DNA of 64,000 bases. Source: Molanna angustata. Taxonomy: Eukaryota > Arthropoda > Insecta > Trichoptera > Molannidae. The position numbers were made by a program, and so were the translations under genes. Position 1 is the stretch's first letter; every line of letters starts with the position of its first letter. The stretch covers positions 18,237,381-18,301,380 of the forward strand of contig OY754975.1 in NCBI GenBank assembly GCA_963576475.1, given 5' to 3'. Below, one piece after another: positions 11,833 through 21,415 of this stretch. The notes under the pieces were generated by a model. It was not told the DNA's origin. It saw only the letters and a list, made by a program, of their open reading frames with translations, and ran no database searches.

Positions 11833-11931
11833 TACACTTATCTATAGAGACACATACAATATCAATATGAAGTTGATCACTCAATTTTCCCTTACAGAAG
11901 CTATTTTACTTCTGTTATATACATTCTTCAT

Positions 11932-12130
11932 CATCATCATCATTGGCGCTACAGCCCTGTGTGGGCCCTGGCCTCCTCCAGAATCCTTCTCCAGCCGTCC
12001 CTGTCCTCCACCGCTCTCCTCCAGTTTGTCATTCCAATCGCTCTCATGTCGTCTTCTGTATCGTCTAGCCATCTCTGCTTGGGCCTGCCTCTACTTCTTC
12101 TGCCCTCTGGATTGGTATTAAGAACCTTTA
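11932..12130 (-). pseudogene. 5'-truncated RTE-like LINE insertion
   Basis: On the minus strand it encodes KVLNTNPEGRRSRGRPKQRW and continues to ...WRRILEEARAHTGL followed by a stop, then a GCGCCAATGATGATG tail. The same ending occurs at 45770-45980 (KILNTRPEGRR ... ILEEAKAHSGL). It is flanked on both sides by ATACATTCTTC, which I read as a target-site duplication of about 12 bp. Confidence 0.7.
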
Positions 12131-12613
12131 TACATTCTTCATACAAATATGAAATTTATTTCACATTGACATGGCAGACCATAGATTTTAATCTTTAAAT
12201 TTTGACAATCTTTAAATGGATTTTTGATGAGTGTATTTTTGTTGTATCAAATTTTCAAACAGTATAAAAATACCTCGATTTTCCAGACCATGGGAGCATT
12301 TTGAAAATTCGGACAGATTCAATCATAGAGAAGAAATTAACGGATATCTATGGAAAAATAAACAGCTCTAGGTCTATGCACTTTACACATATATGATGTT
12401 AATATGAAGTCGATCGGACTTATAGTTTGGGCTGTAGAGAGTACACAAAAAATATAAGTCGTACGCCGTACGCCATACATACAAACACATCACGACGAAA
12501 CTCACAGTGAGCACTCTCTACATGATACACGTTGAGAAATCGATGTAAAAAAAATACGCTTTAAAATTGTAAAATCATGACTCTCCACTATTGCATAGTT
12601 TGGAGAGTAAATA

Positions 12614-13427
12614 AAAAAAAATTAAAATTTGTGTTACAATAATCTTCGTCGATACCTCGACATGATTCGAATATCACCTCTCCTTCTTCTGGAGTTCACT
12701 TACAAACAATCAGTTTAAGTATGTTAAATTATGTATAGTTTAGAGGTTTTGTTTATTGCTAGGTTTTAAATATTAATTGATTATTTGAAGGTTTTACAAG
12801 GCGTGTTTAATAATTGATTTATAAATCTTAACAAACAACTCCCTCTAAATATTATTTCATCTCAAATACAAATTAATGTTTTGGGTCAACTGAATGAAAT
12901 AAATAACTTACTGAACTTCACAATTTTATTCACAATGCCAACTTTTCTTTATAAAAATATAATATAATTAAAATACAATGAAATTGAAATTATCGGTTGA
13001 TTAATATTGACTGACGCGTACGAACTGACAGCTAAGGGAGCAATGGCGGGCGAATGAAAAAACGAGTTTATATAGTTACTTTTTGTTCTAGAATGTTCGA
13101 ATTCACATTTCTTGTAAATTCTATGGACTTGACAGAAATTCCATGGAACACCACAATAGTTTGACTATATTTTGAGATACACAACTCATCAAAGCTGAAT
13201 TCAGCGATCCGAATGTACGGAAACCAAATACATTTATGTGTAATATAATAACGACTAATTACTCAATTTGCATACGTAATGTTGAACGTTTTTATTTAAA
13301 CTAATGCCCATAAAACAATTTGACGGCAAATTTCTGTGTGTATTCGCAATTTCCGCGATTCACGTGTGATTTACGTACAACAATTTAAATTAAAATCAAC
13401 CCCTTTAATTTCAATTCGAATGTTTGT
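12614..13427. other. Unassigned DNA
   Basis: AT-rich, with no recognisable gene or repeat. Confidence 0.45.
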
Positions 13428-13545
13428 ACTGCTTTGCCCCCTCCCCCCCTGTCCCCCCGACCGCAGCCCCCTCCGCCGCTCCATTCCCCTGATCCCCCCC
13501 TCCGCACCCCTGCCCACACACACGTCCCACATCCGCTATGTAATG
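13428..13545. other. C-rich tract
   Basis: Dense C runs on the plus strand (CCCCCTCCCCCCCTGTCCCC and similar) sit in an AT-rich setting, so the minus strand is G-rich and potentially G-quadruplex forming. The frame crossing it (13336-13647) reads as low-complexity proline and is not convincing as a gene. Confidence 0.5.
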
Positions 13546-13812
13546 TTTAATTTACCCTTTTATTTACTTTTTGCCATGTTTTTTGTCATGTATCTACAAG
13601 CCCATCCACACCACGCCACACTCATACACCGGACGATAATCATATAAAGCGGGTACGATTTTTACGCAAACTCACGCATTGATACTCACGCATAGAGAAA
13701 CTCACACTCTCTTGTCCCTTTACTAACAACTGTACTGAACTCGAGCCAGAGGACGTTTCGCATGAGTAGGTAATCAACGACGTCCAAACTACCAAACACA
13801 TATACCCAGTAC

Positions 13813-13890
13813 TAGTTGCATGTAACACATGAGATCCAACTGTCGATGGCGATAGTTTGCATAATTGAAGGATACGTACCAAACTATAAA
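13813..13890. repeat. Dispersed repeat shared with 8508-8588
   Basis: Same order of motifs as the 8.5-kb copy (GCATGTAACACATGAGAT, GGCGATAGTTTG, ACCAAACTATAAACAT). Confidence 0.6.
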
Positions 13891-14169
13891 CATTTAAACA
13901 CAAATTTATGAACATTTTAAAAAATATTTTGATTTCTATATAAAACATGTAGGTATGTATGTCTGGATAGGATAGGATGGAGGTCAGTTTATTTTTCCTA
14001 CCCAGAATAATGAAAACAGCATGACGCATGTTTGTAGATTAAGTAGGTATCAAACTATTAAGATATTGAGTGAGATATTGTATGGTGTTTACTGCCTTAC
14101 AAATTGTATGAAATGATGTCGTCACTGAATTAAATTTTTATAAATATTGTAAAAAAAATTGGGATGTAC

Positions 14170-14190
14170 TAATAATAATAATAATAATAA
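14170..14190. repeat. TAA microsatellite, left target
   Basis: About seven TAA units directly to the left of the first Dong-type copy. Confidence 0.95.
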
Positions 14191-14404
14191 CGTAATCACC
14201 AACATACAAAAAACTACAATTATCAACACATGCACAATAGTCAGAAAATTTCTACAGGTACCACTTTAAACAACTACACACAACCACACAGACACACAAC
14301 CACACAGACACACAACCACACAGACACACAAACACATAGCCTCACAACTTGAGTACGCTCCGTTGTGAAGGAAACTACCGAACCATAACCGAGATCAATC
14401 TCCA
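14191..14404 (+). mobile_element. Truncated Dong-type LINE, 3' stub
   Basis: It matches the last ~180 nt of the full-length element next door (from CGTAATCACCAACATAC to CGAGATCAATCT), with TAA repeats on both sides. It has three copies of a 15-16-nt CACACAGACACACAAC-type repeat where the full copy has one, and a few substitutions. The 5' truncation is typical of target-primed reverse transcription. Confidence 0.85.
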
Positions 14405-14423
14405 ATAATAATAATAATAATAA
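14403..14423. repeat. TAA microsatellite between the two Dong-type copies
   Basis: About seven TAA units end exactly where the full-length element starts (GCCCCTC at 14424). Confidence 0.95.
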
Positions 14424-14520
14424 GCCCCTCAAAAACCAAACCCACGTCCAGTTAAAAACATCTAGAACTACGTGAGGGGCGGGGAGCTACACAACTACAT
14501 CGAGTAGCTTGCCAACGGGT
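14424..14520 (+). ncRNA. Candidate HDV-like self-cleaving ribozyme in 5' UTR
   Basis: The first ~97 nt can be drawn in the nested pseudoknot of HDV-like ribozymes. P1: GCCCCTC (14424-14430) with GAGGGGC (14474-14480). P2: ACCC (14440-14443) with GGGT (14517-14520). P3: ACGT (14444-14447) with ACGT (14470-14473), directly abutting P1'. P1.1: CC at 14448-14449 with G residues in GGGG (14481-14484). P4: AGCTAC (14485-14490) with GTAGCT (14504-14509). J4/2 is TGCCAAC, offering the catalytic C in a C-N-A-A context. Cleavage would fall exactly at the TAA/G boundary. HDV-like ribozymes are known at the 5' ends of R2 and some other LINEs. Activity is untested, J1/2 is long (9 nt) and P2 is short. Confidence 0.5.
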
Positions 14521-14546
14521 AAAGGGTACAAACACACAACACATAC

Positions 14547-17500
14547 ATGGATCACACAAAAAACACAAGCCTCGGACAAACACCGCTACCTGGGGAGCGC
14601 CAGGGCACGTCCGGAGTTAGCGCTGGGCGTAGCAGCATGAGAGCCGCTAATGACATGCTGTCGAACAGGCGGACACATGCCGGGACACCCGAAGAAACAA
14701 CAGCCGAAACCCAACACACCCGACCTGCTGAAAGTGCTTTGCCGGCAAGTCAACCGACAACCACCAAAGCGGGAAAACCACGACAACGCATGAAATGGAC
14801 AGATGACATGAACATAAACCTCATGCGTTGCTACTACACTATCACACAAGGAGACACACAAATAATTGGATACAGACAGGAGCTACATACACAATTCACC
14901 ACAATTTATCCAGAACTCTCACACATCACAGAACAGCGACTGGCGGACCAGAAAAGAGTTATAATAAACAACAAAAGAATACAACTATCAATACTTGATC
15001 AAATAAAACAAGACGCAATCAGAATGAGTAATCAAAATAGAACAAGTACATTAACACAAGACTTAACAAATACACAAATAAACCACAACAATCCACAGGA
15101 AATATCAATAATACCACAGCAAAATAACACTGAACAACCAAATATAAACATAACTAACGAATCCACCAATATGAACAATAATACAACAATAAGCCCTAAC
15201 AACAATGACGAGACCAACGGAAGAACAGAACAAAACCCAGACACAAAAACACAAATCACAAACACACTAGAACACACAATCGAAATATATAAAGATAGCG
15301 ACCCCACAACAAGACCACACCTACCAAAGCTCAAAATCAACAAACAAACCATTAACATGATCAATATTATCAACACAATTCTACATAACATGATTAACAC
15401 TGAAACAACACTCGAAAAATTACATCTATTAGTTTACTGTAGTGCATACACCATTATTACACTAAACAAACAAAATATAAACAATAAAACAGAAAACTCC
15501 CATAGAACACATAGAAGCACTATACCAGCATGGCAACACAGAATACAAATCAAAATCAACTCATTAAGAAATGAAATAGGCAAAGTAACACAAAAAATTA
15601 AAGATAATCTAAAAAATCCAAGAAAACTACGGGAAATTGAAACGATTAAAGACAAATACAATGAACGCAACCTAACTATACTCCTTGATACGCTAACACA
15701 AAAGTTATCAGCACAATCACATAGATTAAAACGCTACAAAAAATGCTATGACAGGAAAACACACAATCTCAATTTTCAAACAAGCCAAAAAAGCTTCTAC
15801 AACAACCTTAAAAACAACAATATAGAAATTACAGACGCACCTAAATTAAATGAAATAGAATCATACTGGGAGAACATTTGGTCTGAAAACAAAAAACACA
15901 ACGAAAATGCCACATGGATAACAGAGGAAGAAAATGACAATAACCAATTTCAAAACATGGCCACAATACAAATAAATATAACTGACTTCAAAACTGCTGT
16001 AAAGAAGACACACAACTGGAAGACACCAGGCATAGATAATATCCAAAATTACTGGTACAAATATCTCCCTGTAACACATGAAAAATTCTCCGAACTATTA
16101 CACAAATGCGTAACGGAAAACCAAAACCTCCCATCTTTTTTCACTAAAGGTATCACATATCTCAAACCTAAATCAACAGACACAAAAAATCCATCTAAAT
16201 ATCGTCCAATCACATGTCTACCCACAATATACAAAATTCTTACCTCAATTATAACTACAAAAATAGATCTTTTCCTAACACAAAATAACATATTAACAGA
16301 AGAACAAAAAGGATGCAGAAAGCAAAGCAGAGGATGCAAAGAACAAATCATCATCGACCGGACCATAACAAATCAGGCGATAAAGAAGAAAAGGAACATG
16401 TACTGTGCATACATAGATTACCAAAAAGCCTTTGATAGTGTCCCCCACTCATGGTTAGTAAAAGTTCTAGAAATATACAAAATTGACATAAAACTTGTAG
16501 AATTTTTAAAACAAATAATGAACACCTGGAACACGACAATATACCTAAAACTAAACAACAAAATGATAAAATCAAAACAAATAAACATTAAAACCGGAAT
16601 CTTTCAAGGTGACTCCCTAAGCGCACTATGGTTCTGTATCTCCCTCAACCCACTCTCCAAGATGCTTAACAAAAGCAAACTTGGCTACAAAATCACAACA
16701 CACAACTTAAATACCAATCCTATAAAAATCAACCACCTTTTATACATGGACGATTTAAAACTATATGGCAAAAATAATGACGAACTAAAACAACTAATTT
16801 ATAAAACTGAACGCTTTAGTAATGACATAAAAATGAAATTCGGTATTGATAAATGCAACACATGCTCAATAGTAAGAGGTAAACCCAAGGAACACACGGG
16901 AAGCACCTTGAAGGATACGAATGAAATAATACGCGCAATGGACGAAGATGAATTTTATAAATACTTGGGAATTCTCCAGAACCCAAGCATAAAAGATAAA
17001 AAGATAAAAGAAACCACCAAAAACGAATACCTTAAAAGACTAAATATCCTCCTCAAAACACAACTAAATGGAAAAAATATGACTAAAGCAATAAACACAT
17101 ACGCAATACCAGTACTAACATATACATTTGGAATAATTAAATGGACCAATACGGAACTCGACGATCTCAACATTAAACTCAGAACAACATCATCAAAACA
17201 TAGAATTCACCACGAACATTCAGCAATAGAAAGATTCACACTGCCAAGAGAGGAAGGAGGAAGAGGACTCATAGACATAAAAAATCTACACCATACACAA
17301 ATAAATAACTTAAGGCAATACTTCTACACAAAACGAAATAGCCCAATACACAACGAAATTATAAACATAGATCACACTTACTCACCACTTACACTTAACG
17401 ACAACGAACGCAATCTAGAAATAACAACACATGACGCAAAAATTGAAACATGGAAAAATAAAACATTACATGGAATACACCCAAGTCATCTACAACAACA

Positions 17501-18236
17501 ACATATTGATAAAGCCCTTAGTAATAATTGGCTCAAACACTCAGACCTATACGCAGAAACAGAAGGATTTATCATAGCTATTCAGGACAAAATAATAAAA
17601 ACAAAAAACTACACGAAACATATTATAAAAGACAATACAATAACAAACGACACATGCAGAAAGTGCAAATTACAAAAAGAAACAATAGAACACATAACAG
17701 GTGGCTGCTCAACTCTTGCACCGACGGAATATACAATAAGACACGATAACATCTGCAAACACATATATTTGGAACTAGCCCACAAACATAAACTTATCGA
17801 AACACACCCCAAGTGGTATCAATACACACCCCCAGCTGTAACAGAAAATGATAACTACAAACTATACTGGAATAGAGACATAATCACAGACAGAACAAAC
17901 CTACATAACCGACCAGACATTACATTAATCGACAAAATACATAAACACACATATCTAATAGAAATATCGATACCAAATACAGCAAATCTACAAAAGAAAT
18001 ATTTAGAAAAAATAGATAAATACATACCTTTAGCAGAACAGATAAAATCACAGTGGAAACAAGAAAAAGTAACAATAGTCCCAATAATATTATCGTCTAC
18101 AGGCATCATACCAAAAACTCTCCAAAAAAATATAGACATACTAAAGTTACCCCCATACGTAATCACCAACATACAAAAAACTACAATTATCAACACATGC
18201 ACAATAGTCAGAAAATTTCTACAGGTACCACTTTAA
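14547..18236 (+). CDS. Dong-type LINE polyprotein: reverse transcriptase and restriction-like endonuclease
   Basis: A 1229-residue ORF with no interruption. It would nick target DNA and reverse-transcribe the element RNA at the break. The N-terminus (1-80) is Ser/Thr/Pro-rich, and a basic segment with MKWTDDMN follows at about 82. The RT core shows KYRPITCLP, then YIDYQKAFDS (catalytic Asp 624), the GIFQGDSLSALWF block, and YMDD at 733-736; the Met variant of the usual YADD is seen in R4-type elements. A CCHC knuckle (CRKC...H...C) begins at about residue 1037. The restriction-like endonuclease follows with RPD (Asp 1124) and Glu 1139 in YLIEIS. The ATG at 14547 is the first good start and lies 3' of the putative ribozyme. 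The ORF is very A-rich on the sense strand, as in many LINEs. Identification as a LINE ORF is secure; the clade is likely. Confidence 0.93.
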   Translation: MDHTKNTSLGQTPLPGERQGTSGVSAGRSSMRAANDMLSNRRTHAGTPEETTAETQHTRPAESALPASQPTTTKAGKPRQRMKWTDDMNINLMRCYYTITQGDTQIIGYRQELHTQFTTIYPELSHITEQRLADQKRVIINNKRIQLSILDQIKQDAIRMSNQNRTSTLTQDLTNTQINHNNPQEISIIPQQNNTEQPNINITNESTNMNNNTTISPNNNDETNGRTEQNPDTKTQITNTLEHTIEIYKDSDPTTRPHLPKLKINKQTINMINIINTILHNMINTETTLEKLHLLVYCSAYTIITLNKQNINNKTENSHRTHRSTIPAWQHRIQIKINSLRNEIGKVTQKIKDNLKNPRKLREIETIKDKYNERNLTILLDTLTQKLSAQSHRLKRYKKCYDRKTHNLNFQTSQKSFYNNLKNNNIEITDAPKLNEIESYWENIWSENKKHNENATWITEEENDNNQFQNMATIQINITDFKTAVKKTHNWKTPGIDNIQNYWYKYLPVTHEKFSELLHKCVTENQNLPSFFTKGITYLKPKSTDTKNPSKYRPITCLPTIYKILTSIITTKIDLFLTQNNILTEEQKGCRKQSRGCKEQIIIDRTITNQAIKKKRNMYCAYIDYQKAFDSVPHSWLVKVLEIYKIDIKLVEFLKQIMNTWNTTIYLKLNNKMIKSKQINIKTGIFQGDSLSALWFCISLNPLSKMLNKSKLGYKITTHNLNTNPIKINHLLYMDDLKLYGKNNDELKQLIYKTERFSNDIKMKFGIDKCNTCSIVRGKPKEHTGSTLKDTNEIIRAMDEDEFYKYLGILQNPSIKDKKIKETTKNEYLKRLNILLKTQLNGKNMTKAINTYAIPVLTYTFGIIKWTNTELDDLNIKLRTTSSKHRIHHEHSAIERFTLPREEGGRGLIDIKNLHHTQINNLRQYFYTKRNSPIHNEIINIDHTYSPLTLNDNERNLEITTHDAKIETWKNKTLHGIHPSHLQQQHIDKALSNNWLKHSDLYAETEGFIIAIQDKIIKTKNYTKHIIKDNTITNDTCRKCKLQKETIEHITGGCSTLAPTEYTIRHDNICKHIYLELAHKHKLIETHPKWYQYTPPAVTENDNYKLYWNRDIITDRTNLHNRPDITLIDKIHKHTYLIEISIPNTANLQKKYLEKIDKYIPLAEQIKSQWKQEKVTIVPIILSSTGIIPKTLQKNIDILKLPPYVITNIQKTTIINTCTIVRKFLQVPL

Positions 18237-18340
18237 ACAACTACACACAACCACACAGACACACAAACACATAGCCTCACAACTTGAGTACGCTCCGTTG
18301 TGAAGGAAATTACCGGATCATAACCGAGATCAATCTACAT

Positions 18341-18359
18341 ATAATAATAATAATAATAA
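18341..18359. repeat. TAA microsatellite, right target
   Basis: About six TAA units close the 3' end of the full-length element. Confidence 0.95.
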
Positions 18360-19045
18360 ACCGTTTATTTGTTGTCATTATTGTTACATCAAACAAAAAA
18401 ATATATATACAAAATTTTGAACTACAATTGACAACAAAAAGGCTATTGCTCAGCTGCGCACTACCAGGTATCCCTGGAGTGCTGCTGGTTTTCAGCAAAC
18501 TACAGTGTTCAATTTTTGTATAGAAAAATAAATTATCCAGTTGGGACTTTTCGGCTTTTTACGATATTTTCAAAAACTTTGGAAATATAGGCAGTTGAAC
18601 ACATAAATTTATCATAAAAAATATATTTTTTCTAATGTAAAATTTTTGAGAAACTAAAGTAAAAAACAAATTTTAGAATTTGTATTTATCTATATTTATG
18701 TAAATTTTCAGCGTTCTAGCTAATATGGTTTTTGAGATATGATAATATAAAAAGTATGATTCGTTCTTTGCATCCCAATTATATGTTTTCACAAGGTAAA
18801 AAATCTAAATTTCAAATATGAATGACAAATATAATACTACATATTATATGTATCATATATTATGTAAGTTTATATGTATTATATGGTATTATGTAAATAA
18901 CACATAATAGATTATGGATTAATATCATTGTGGTATTATTGCATGTAAGTACTGTTTATCGAATTGTTGTAATGTGTATGTTTTCAAGTCTGCTTGTGTT
19001 GATTGTGTTCTCGATGAAGTTACTCAATTAATATCTTTAGATGTC
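18360..19045. other. Unassigned DNA
   Basis: AT-rich with no recognisable gene. The segment near 18440-18500 is GC-balanced but has no clear frame. Confidence 0.45.
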
Positions 19046-19425
19046 AGTCATCATCATCATCCTCAGCTTCATAACCCTTGATGGGTCCTAGCTGTTTCCA
19101 AGAATCTTCTCCATACTGCTCTATCGTTGGCTGCAACCTTCCAGTTCCATCACCCCATAGCCCAACAATCCGCGACAGCGCCGTCCAACCATCGCAGTTT
19201 AGGTCTCCCTACGCTTCTTCCGGTTGGGTCATTAGACAACACTTTTTTTGGGAGCTCCAGATCATCCGTACGGTGTAAATATCCCAACCTGTCTGTAAAT
19301 CATAATGAACTTGAATACGCTGATGTCCTGGTAAAGGTTAGAGAGCTCGGGGTTATATCTTTTGCGACATGTTTGACCGTAGTTAATAGGTCCATATATT
19401 CTGCGTAAGTTTTTTCATTCAAAGG
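19046..19425 (-). pseudogene. RTE-like LINE 3' end, degraded
   Basis: The plus strand starts at CATCATCATCATCCTCAGC, the antisense of an ATG-repeat tail. On the minus strand a GC-balanced region then follows, reading like the C-terminus of an endonuclease/reverse transcriptase (Arg/Trp-rich). Frameshifts prevent one clean frame. It belongs to the same broad group as 11932-12130 and 45033-45981. Confidence 0.5.
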
Positions 19426-19895
19426 CATCCAGTCTGTTTTCATCGTGCTAGGCTTATTTCCAGGCTTTAATTTTTCTGGATAACAGGCGTGACTTCAATT
19501 GTCCAATGAGACCAAAGTATTTTCGTTGCAAACGATAGAACCGAGCGATGTAAATTGTTCCACTGTTTCAATTGTGCTGTTATTGATTCATATTTCAGTA
19601 TATCTAATATATTTCATATTTTTTTCTAATTTTTAAATCGTTCCATCGCATTATTTTAGATTATCCTCCTAAGAACGAAAGCTTGATAAAAAGTTTTATC
19701 GACTAGTTCAATGGTTCGAGTCTTGACTTATATTATTATTTTTCATTTTGTCGGCAGATGGCTAAATATAATATACAAAGAAAACAAACATCTTACCAAC
19801 TGATTTATTAAAATCATTCGCAAATTTCTGAAGACCAATTGAACCATTTAGAATTTCTACATATCAGGGTCATTCAAAGTGATACCAATAACTGA

Positions 19896-20025
19896 AAAAA
19901 AGCAGAATGAGATGGTATAGTCACGTGAGGTGCAGAGATGAAGATTATTCGGTAAAGAAAGCGCTCAACATCCCAGCTAGACATAATAAACCGGGATAGA
20001 CGGGCAAAAAAAGAAGAAGAATAAG
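19896..20025 (+). pseudogene. RTE-like LINE C-terminal fragment
   Basis: It reads RMRWYSHVRCRDEDYSVKKA followed by LNIPAR and a Gly/Arg/Lys-rich GKKRRR-type end. This is the conserved RWxGHV...RGRPxxxW region of RTE-type LINEs, here degraded. Confidence 0.5.
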
Positions 20026-20054
20026 CCTGCTAGTGTATAATACTTTTATACATA

Positions 20055-20405
20055 CATACATACTTACCATCTCGCCATGTCCCTTGCGGGGTAGGCAGAG
20101 AGAACCAAACGCCACATTTTTCTATCCTGGCACGCATTTCTCGCCTCGTCCACATTCATGCATCGTCTCATACATGTTCGTCTGTTGCTCACACTTCTAA
20201 CGTTTCCGTCTTTCAGAATATCGTTCACATGGTCGTTCCATCCCTTTCTTGGGCGTCCCCGACCTCTCATTCCATTCCTTTCCGCTCTGTATATTTTCTT
20301 CGTCAGGCGCTCCTCATTCATTCTCCCCATGTGACCAAACCATCTCAATGTGTTCACCTTCATTCTAGTAATGACATCTTTCTTCAACTTACATTCTTTC
20401 CTTAT
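20055..20405 (-). pseudogene. LINE reverse transcriptase C-terminal fragment
   Basis: A minus-strand frame covers MKVNTLRWFGHMGRMNEERL through RGRGRPRKGWNDHVNDILKD to WRLVLSAYPARDMARW, followed by an antisense CATACATACATAC tail. It is the same family as 22796-23108. Only the region after the RT palm is present (about 107 codons), so this is a 5'-truncated dead copy. Confidence 0.7.
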
Positions 20406-21082
20406 GACTTATTTCTGTATGACAGGGTATACTTTTATTTAAGTTATATACAAAAATATACAAAAAAAACCCTCATTTCTCCAATCAAAACCCACTATAT
20501 TACTATATTATTCTTTTTTTATTTTGATTGTTCTGTACCTTTTTTGTTTTATTTTCTATTTTATTCTATTTTCGTAATAATGTTTTTTATATTATTTTAT
20601 GTCGTAAAAAGTATTGTCTTGGAAAATCACCATTAATTTTCTGTTTCAGGAAAAAAATTCTGGTCGCCGGTCTTCGAACCATTGCTGTAGATCTCTGAAA
20701 CAGTTCTTCAGAAAGAAAATAAATTTTCTAATTTATGTCATTAGAGTAAAATTTAATTCATACTCTAAAATTGCAAAAAAATAGCTGATCATTAGAAAAC
20801 TCAATACCTATGGTGTTTTCTCTCCTAAGCTAAGAAATGATTTTTTTTATTTGAGTAATAATAACTATTTTGGCCACCCTCTGTAAAGATTTCAGCATGT
20901 CATGCTGCACCATAATATTATGGTGCTGTTAGGACAAATTTATTATATAATAAAGATTGTTCCTGATAGCTGCCATCTACCGTAGCCATAGAGAAGCATG
21001 TGCAAGAAAACATCACTATAACTTATACAGGTAAAGTGATTTATAACTGGCGTTTAGTTATCTCAGATTATTAGTATAGCTA
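20406..21082. other. Unassigned DNA
   Basis: T-rich to 20640, then AT-rich, with a small palindrome near 20895-20935 (CACCATAATATTATGGTG). Nothing coding is evident. Confidence 0.4.
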
Positions 21083-21415
21083 TGATTGAAAGAGATGTCG
21101 TGAGTAAGATGAAAATAAATGTTCTAAGGTGGTTTGGCCACATAGAAAGAATAAGTGATGACCTTCTGACAAAAACAAGTATGTACGACTGATAAAAGAG
21201 GAACGAAACGAAGAGGTCGGCTAAGGAAAATTTGGCACAATCACAAACATGGAATTTTGATAGAGACGATTTAAGTATGTATAAATTATAGAAGAACGTA
21301 TATGAGACGATTGATTCATGGACGTGAATGAAGCGAGAAATGTATGTCGAGAGAGGAGTCTGGCGTTCTGTTCCCTCTGCCTACTCCAAATAGGGAAATG
21401 ACGTGAAGGCATGGT
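21083..21415 (+). pseudogene. Degraded LINE C-terminal fragment
   Basis: The sequence follows the 22796-23108 copy (ATAAATGTTCTAAGGTGGTT, GGCCACATAGAAAGAATAAG ... CTGCCTACTCC) but contains stops and frameshifts. Confidence 0.6.

Larger units (their letters stand above)
11486..12613 (+). mobile_element. GTGG-family element(s), interrupted
   Basis: The 5' motif GAAACGAGTGGGTTATAGCC is at 11486 and the 3' hairpin (ACTCTCCACT ... TTTGGAGAGT) is at 12579-12608. The part after 12140 aligns with 49640-50126. A LINE remnant (about 11703-11830) and a 3'-end RTE insertion (11932-12130) lie inside. It may be one interrupted copy or two partial ones. Confidence 0.5.
14424..18340 (+). mobile_element. Dong-like: Full-length Dong/R4-clade non-LTR retrotransposon
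   Basis: A complete element of about 3.9 kb: 123-nt 5' UTR, one ORF (14547-18236) and a short 3' UTR ending CGAGATCAATCTACAT directly before TAA repeats. It has TAA repeats on both sides. Dong of Bombyx is known to insert in TAA repeats and belongs to the R4 clade of LINEs with a single ORF and a C-terminal restriction-like endonuclease; target, architecture and motifs all match. There is no poly(A) tail; the TAA target acts as the end. The intact ORF suggests a young copy. The family name rests on architecture and target, not on a sequence search. Confidence 0.85.

Noticed and set aside
13336..13647. Plus-strand frame across the C-rich tract
   Set aside because: Low-complexity proline/serine reading forced by C runs, with no start or splice context.
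14586..18202. Many minus-strand frames opposite the Dong-type ORF
   Set aside because: They are shadows caused by the A-rich sense strand; the plus ORF carries all the motifs.
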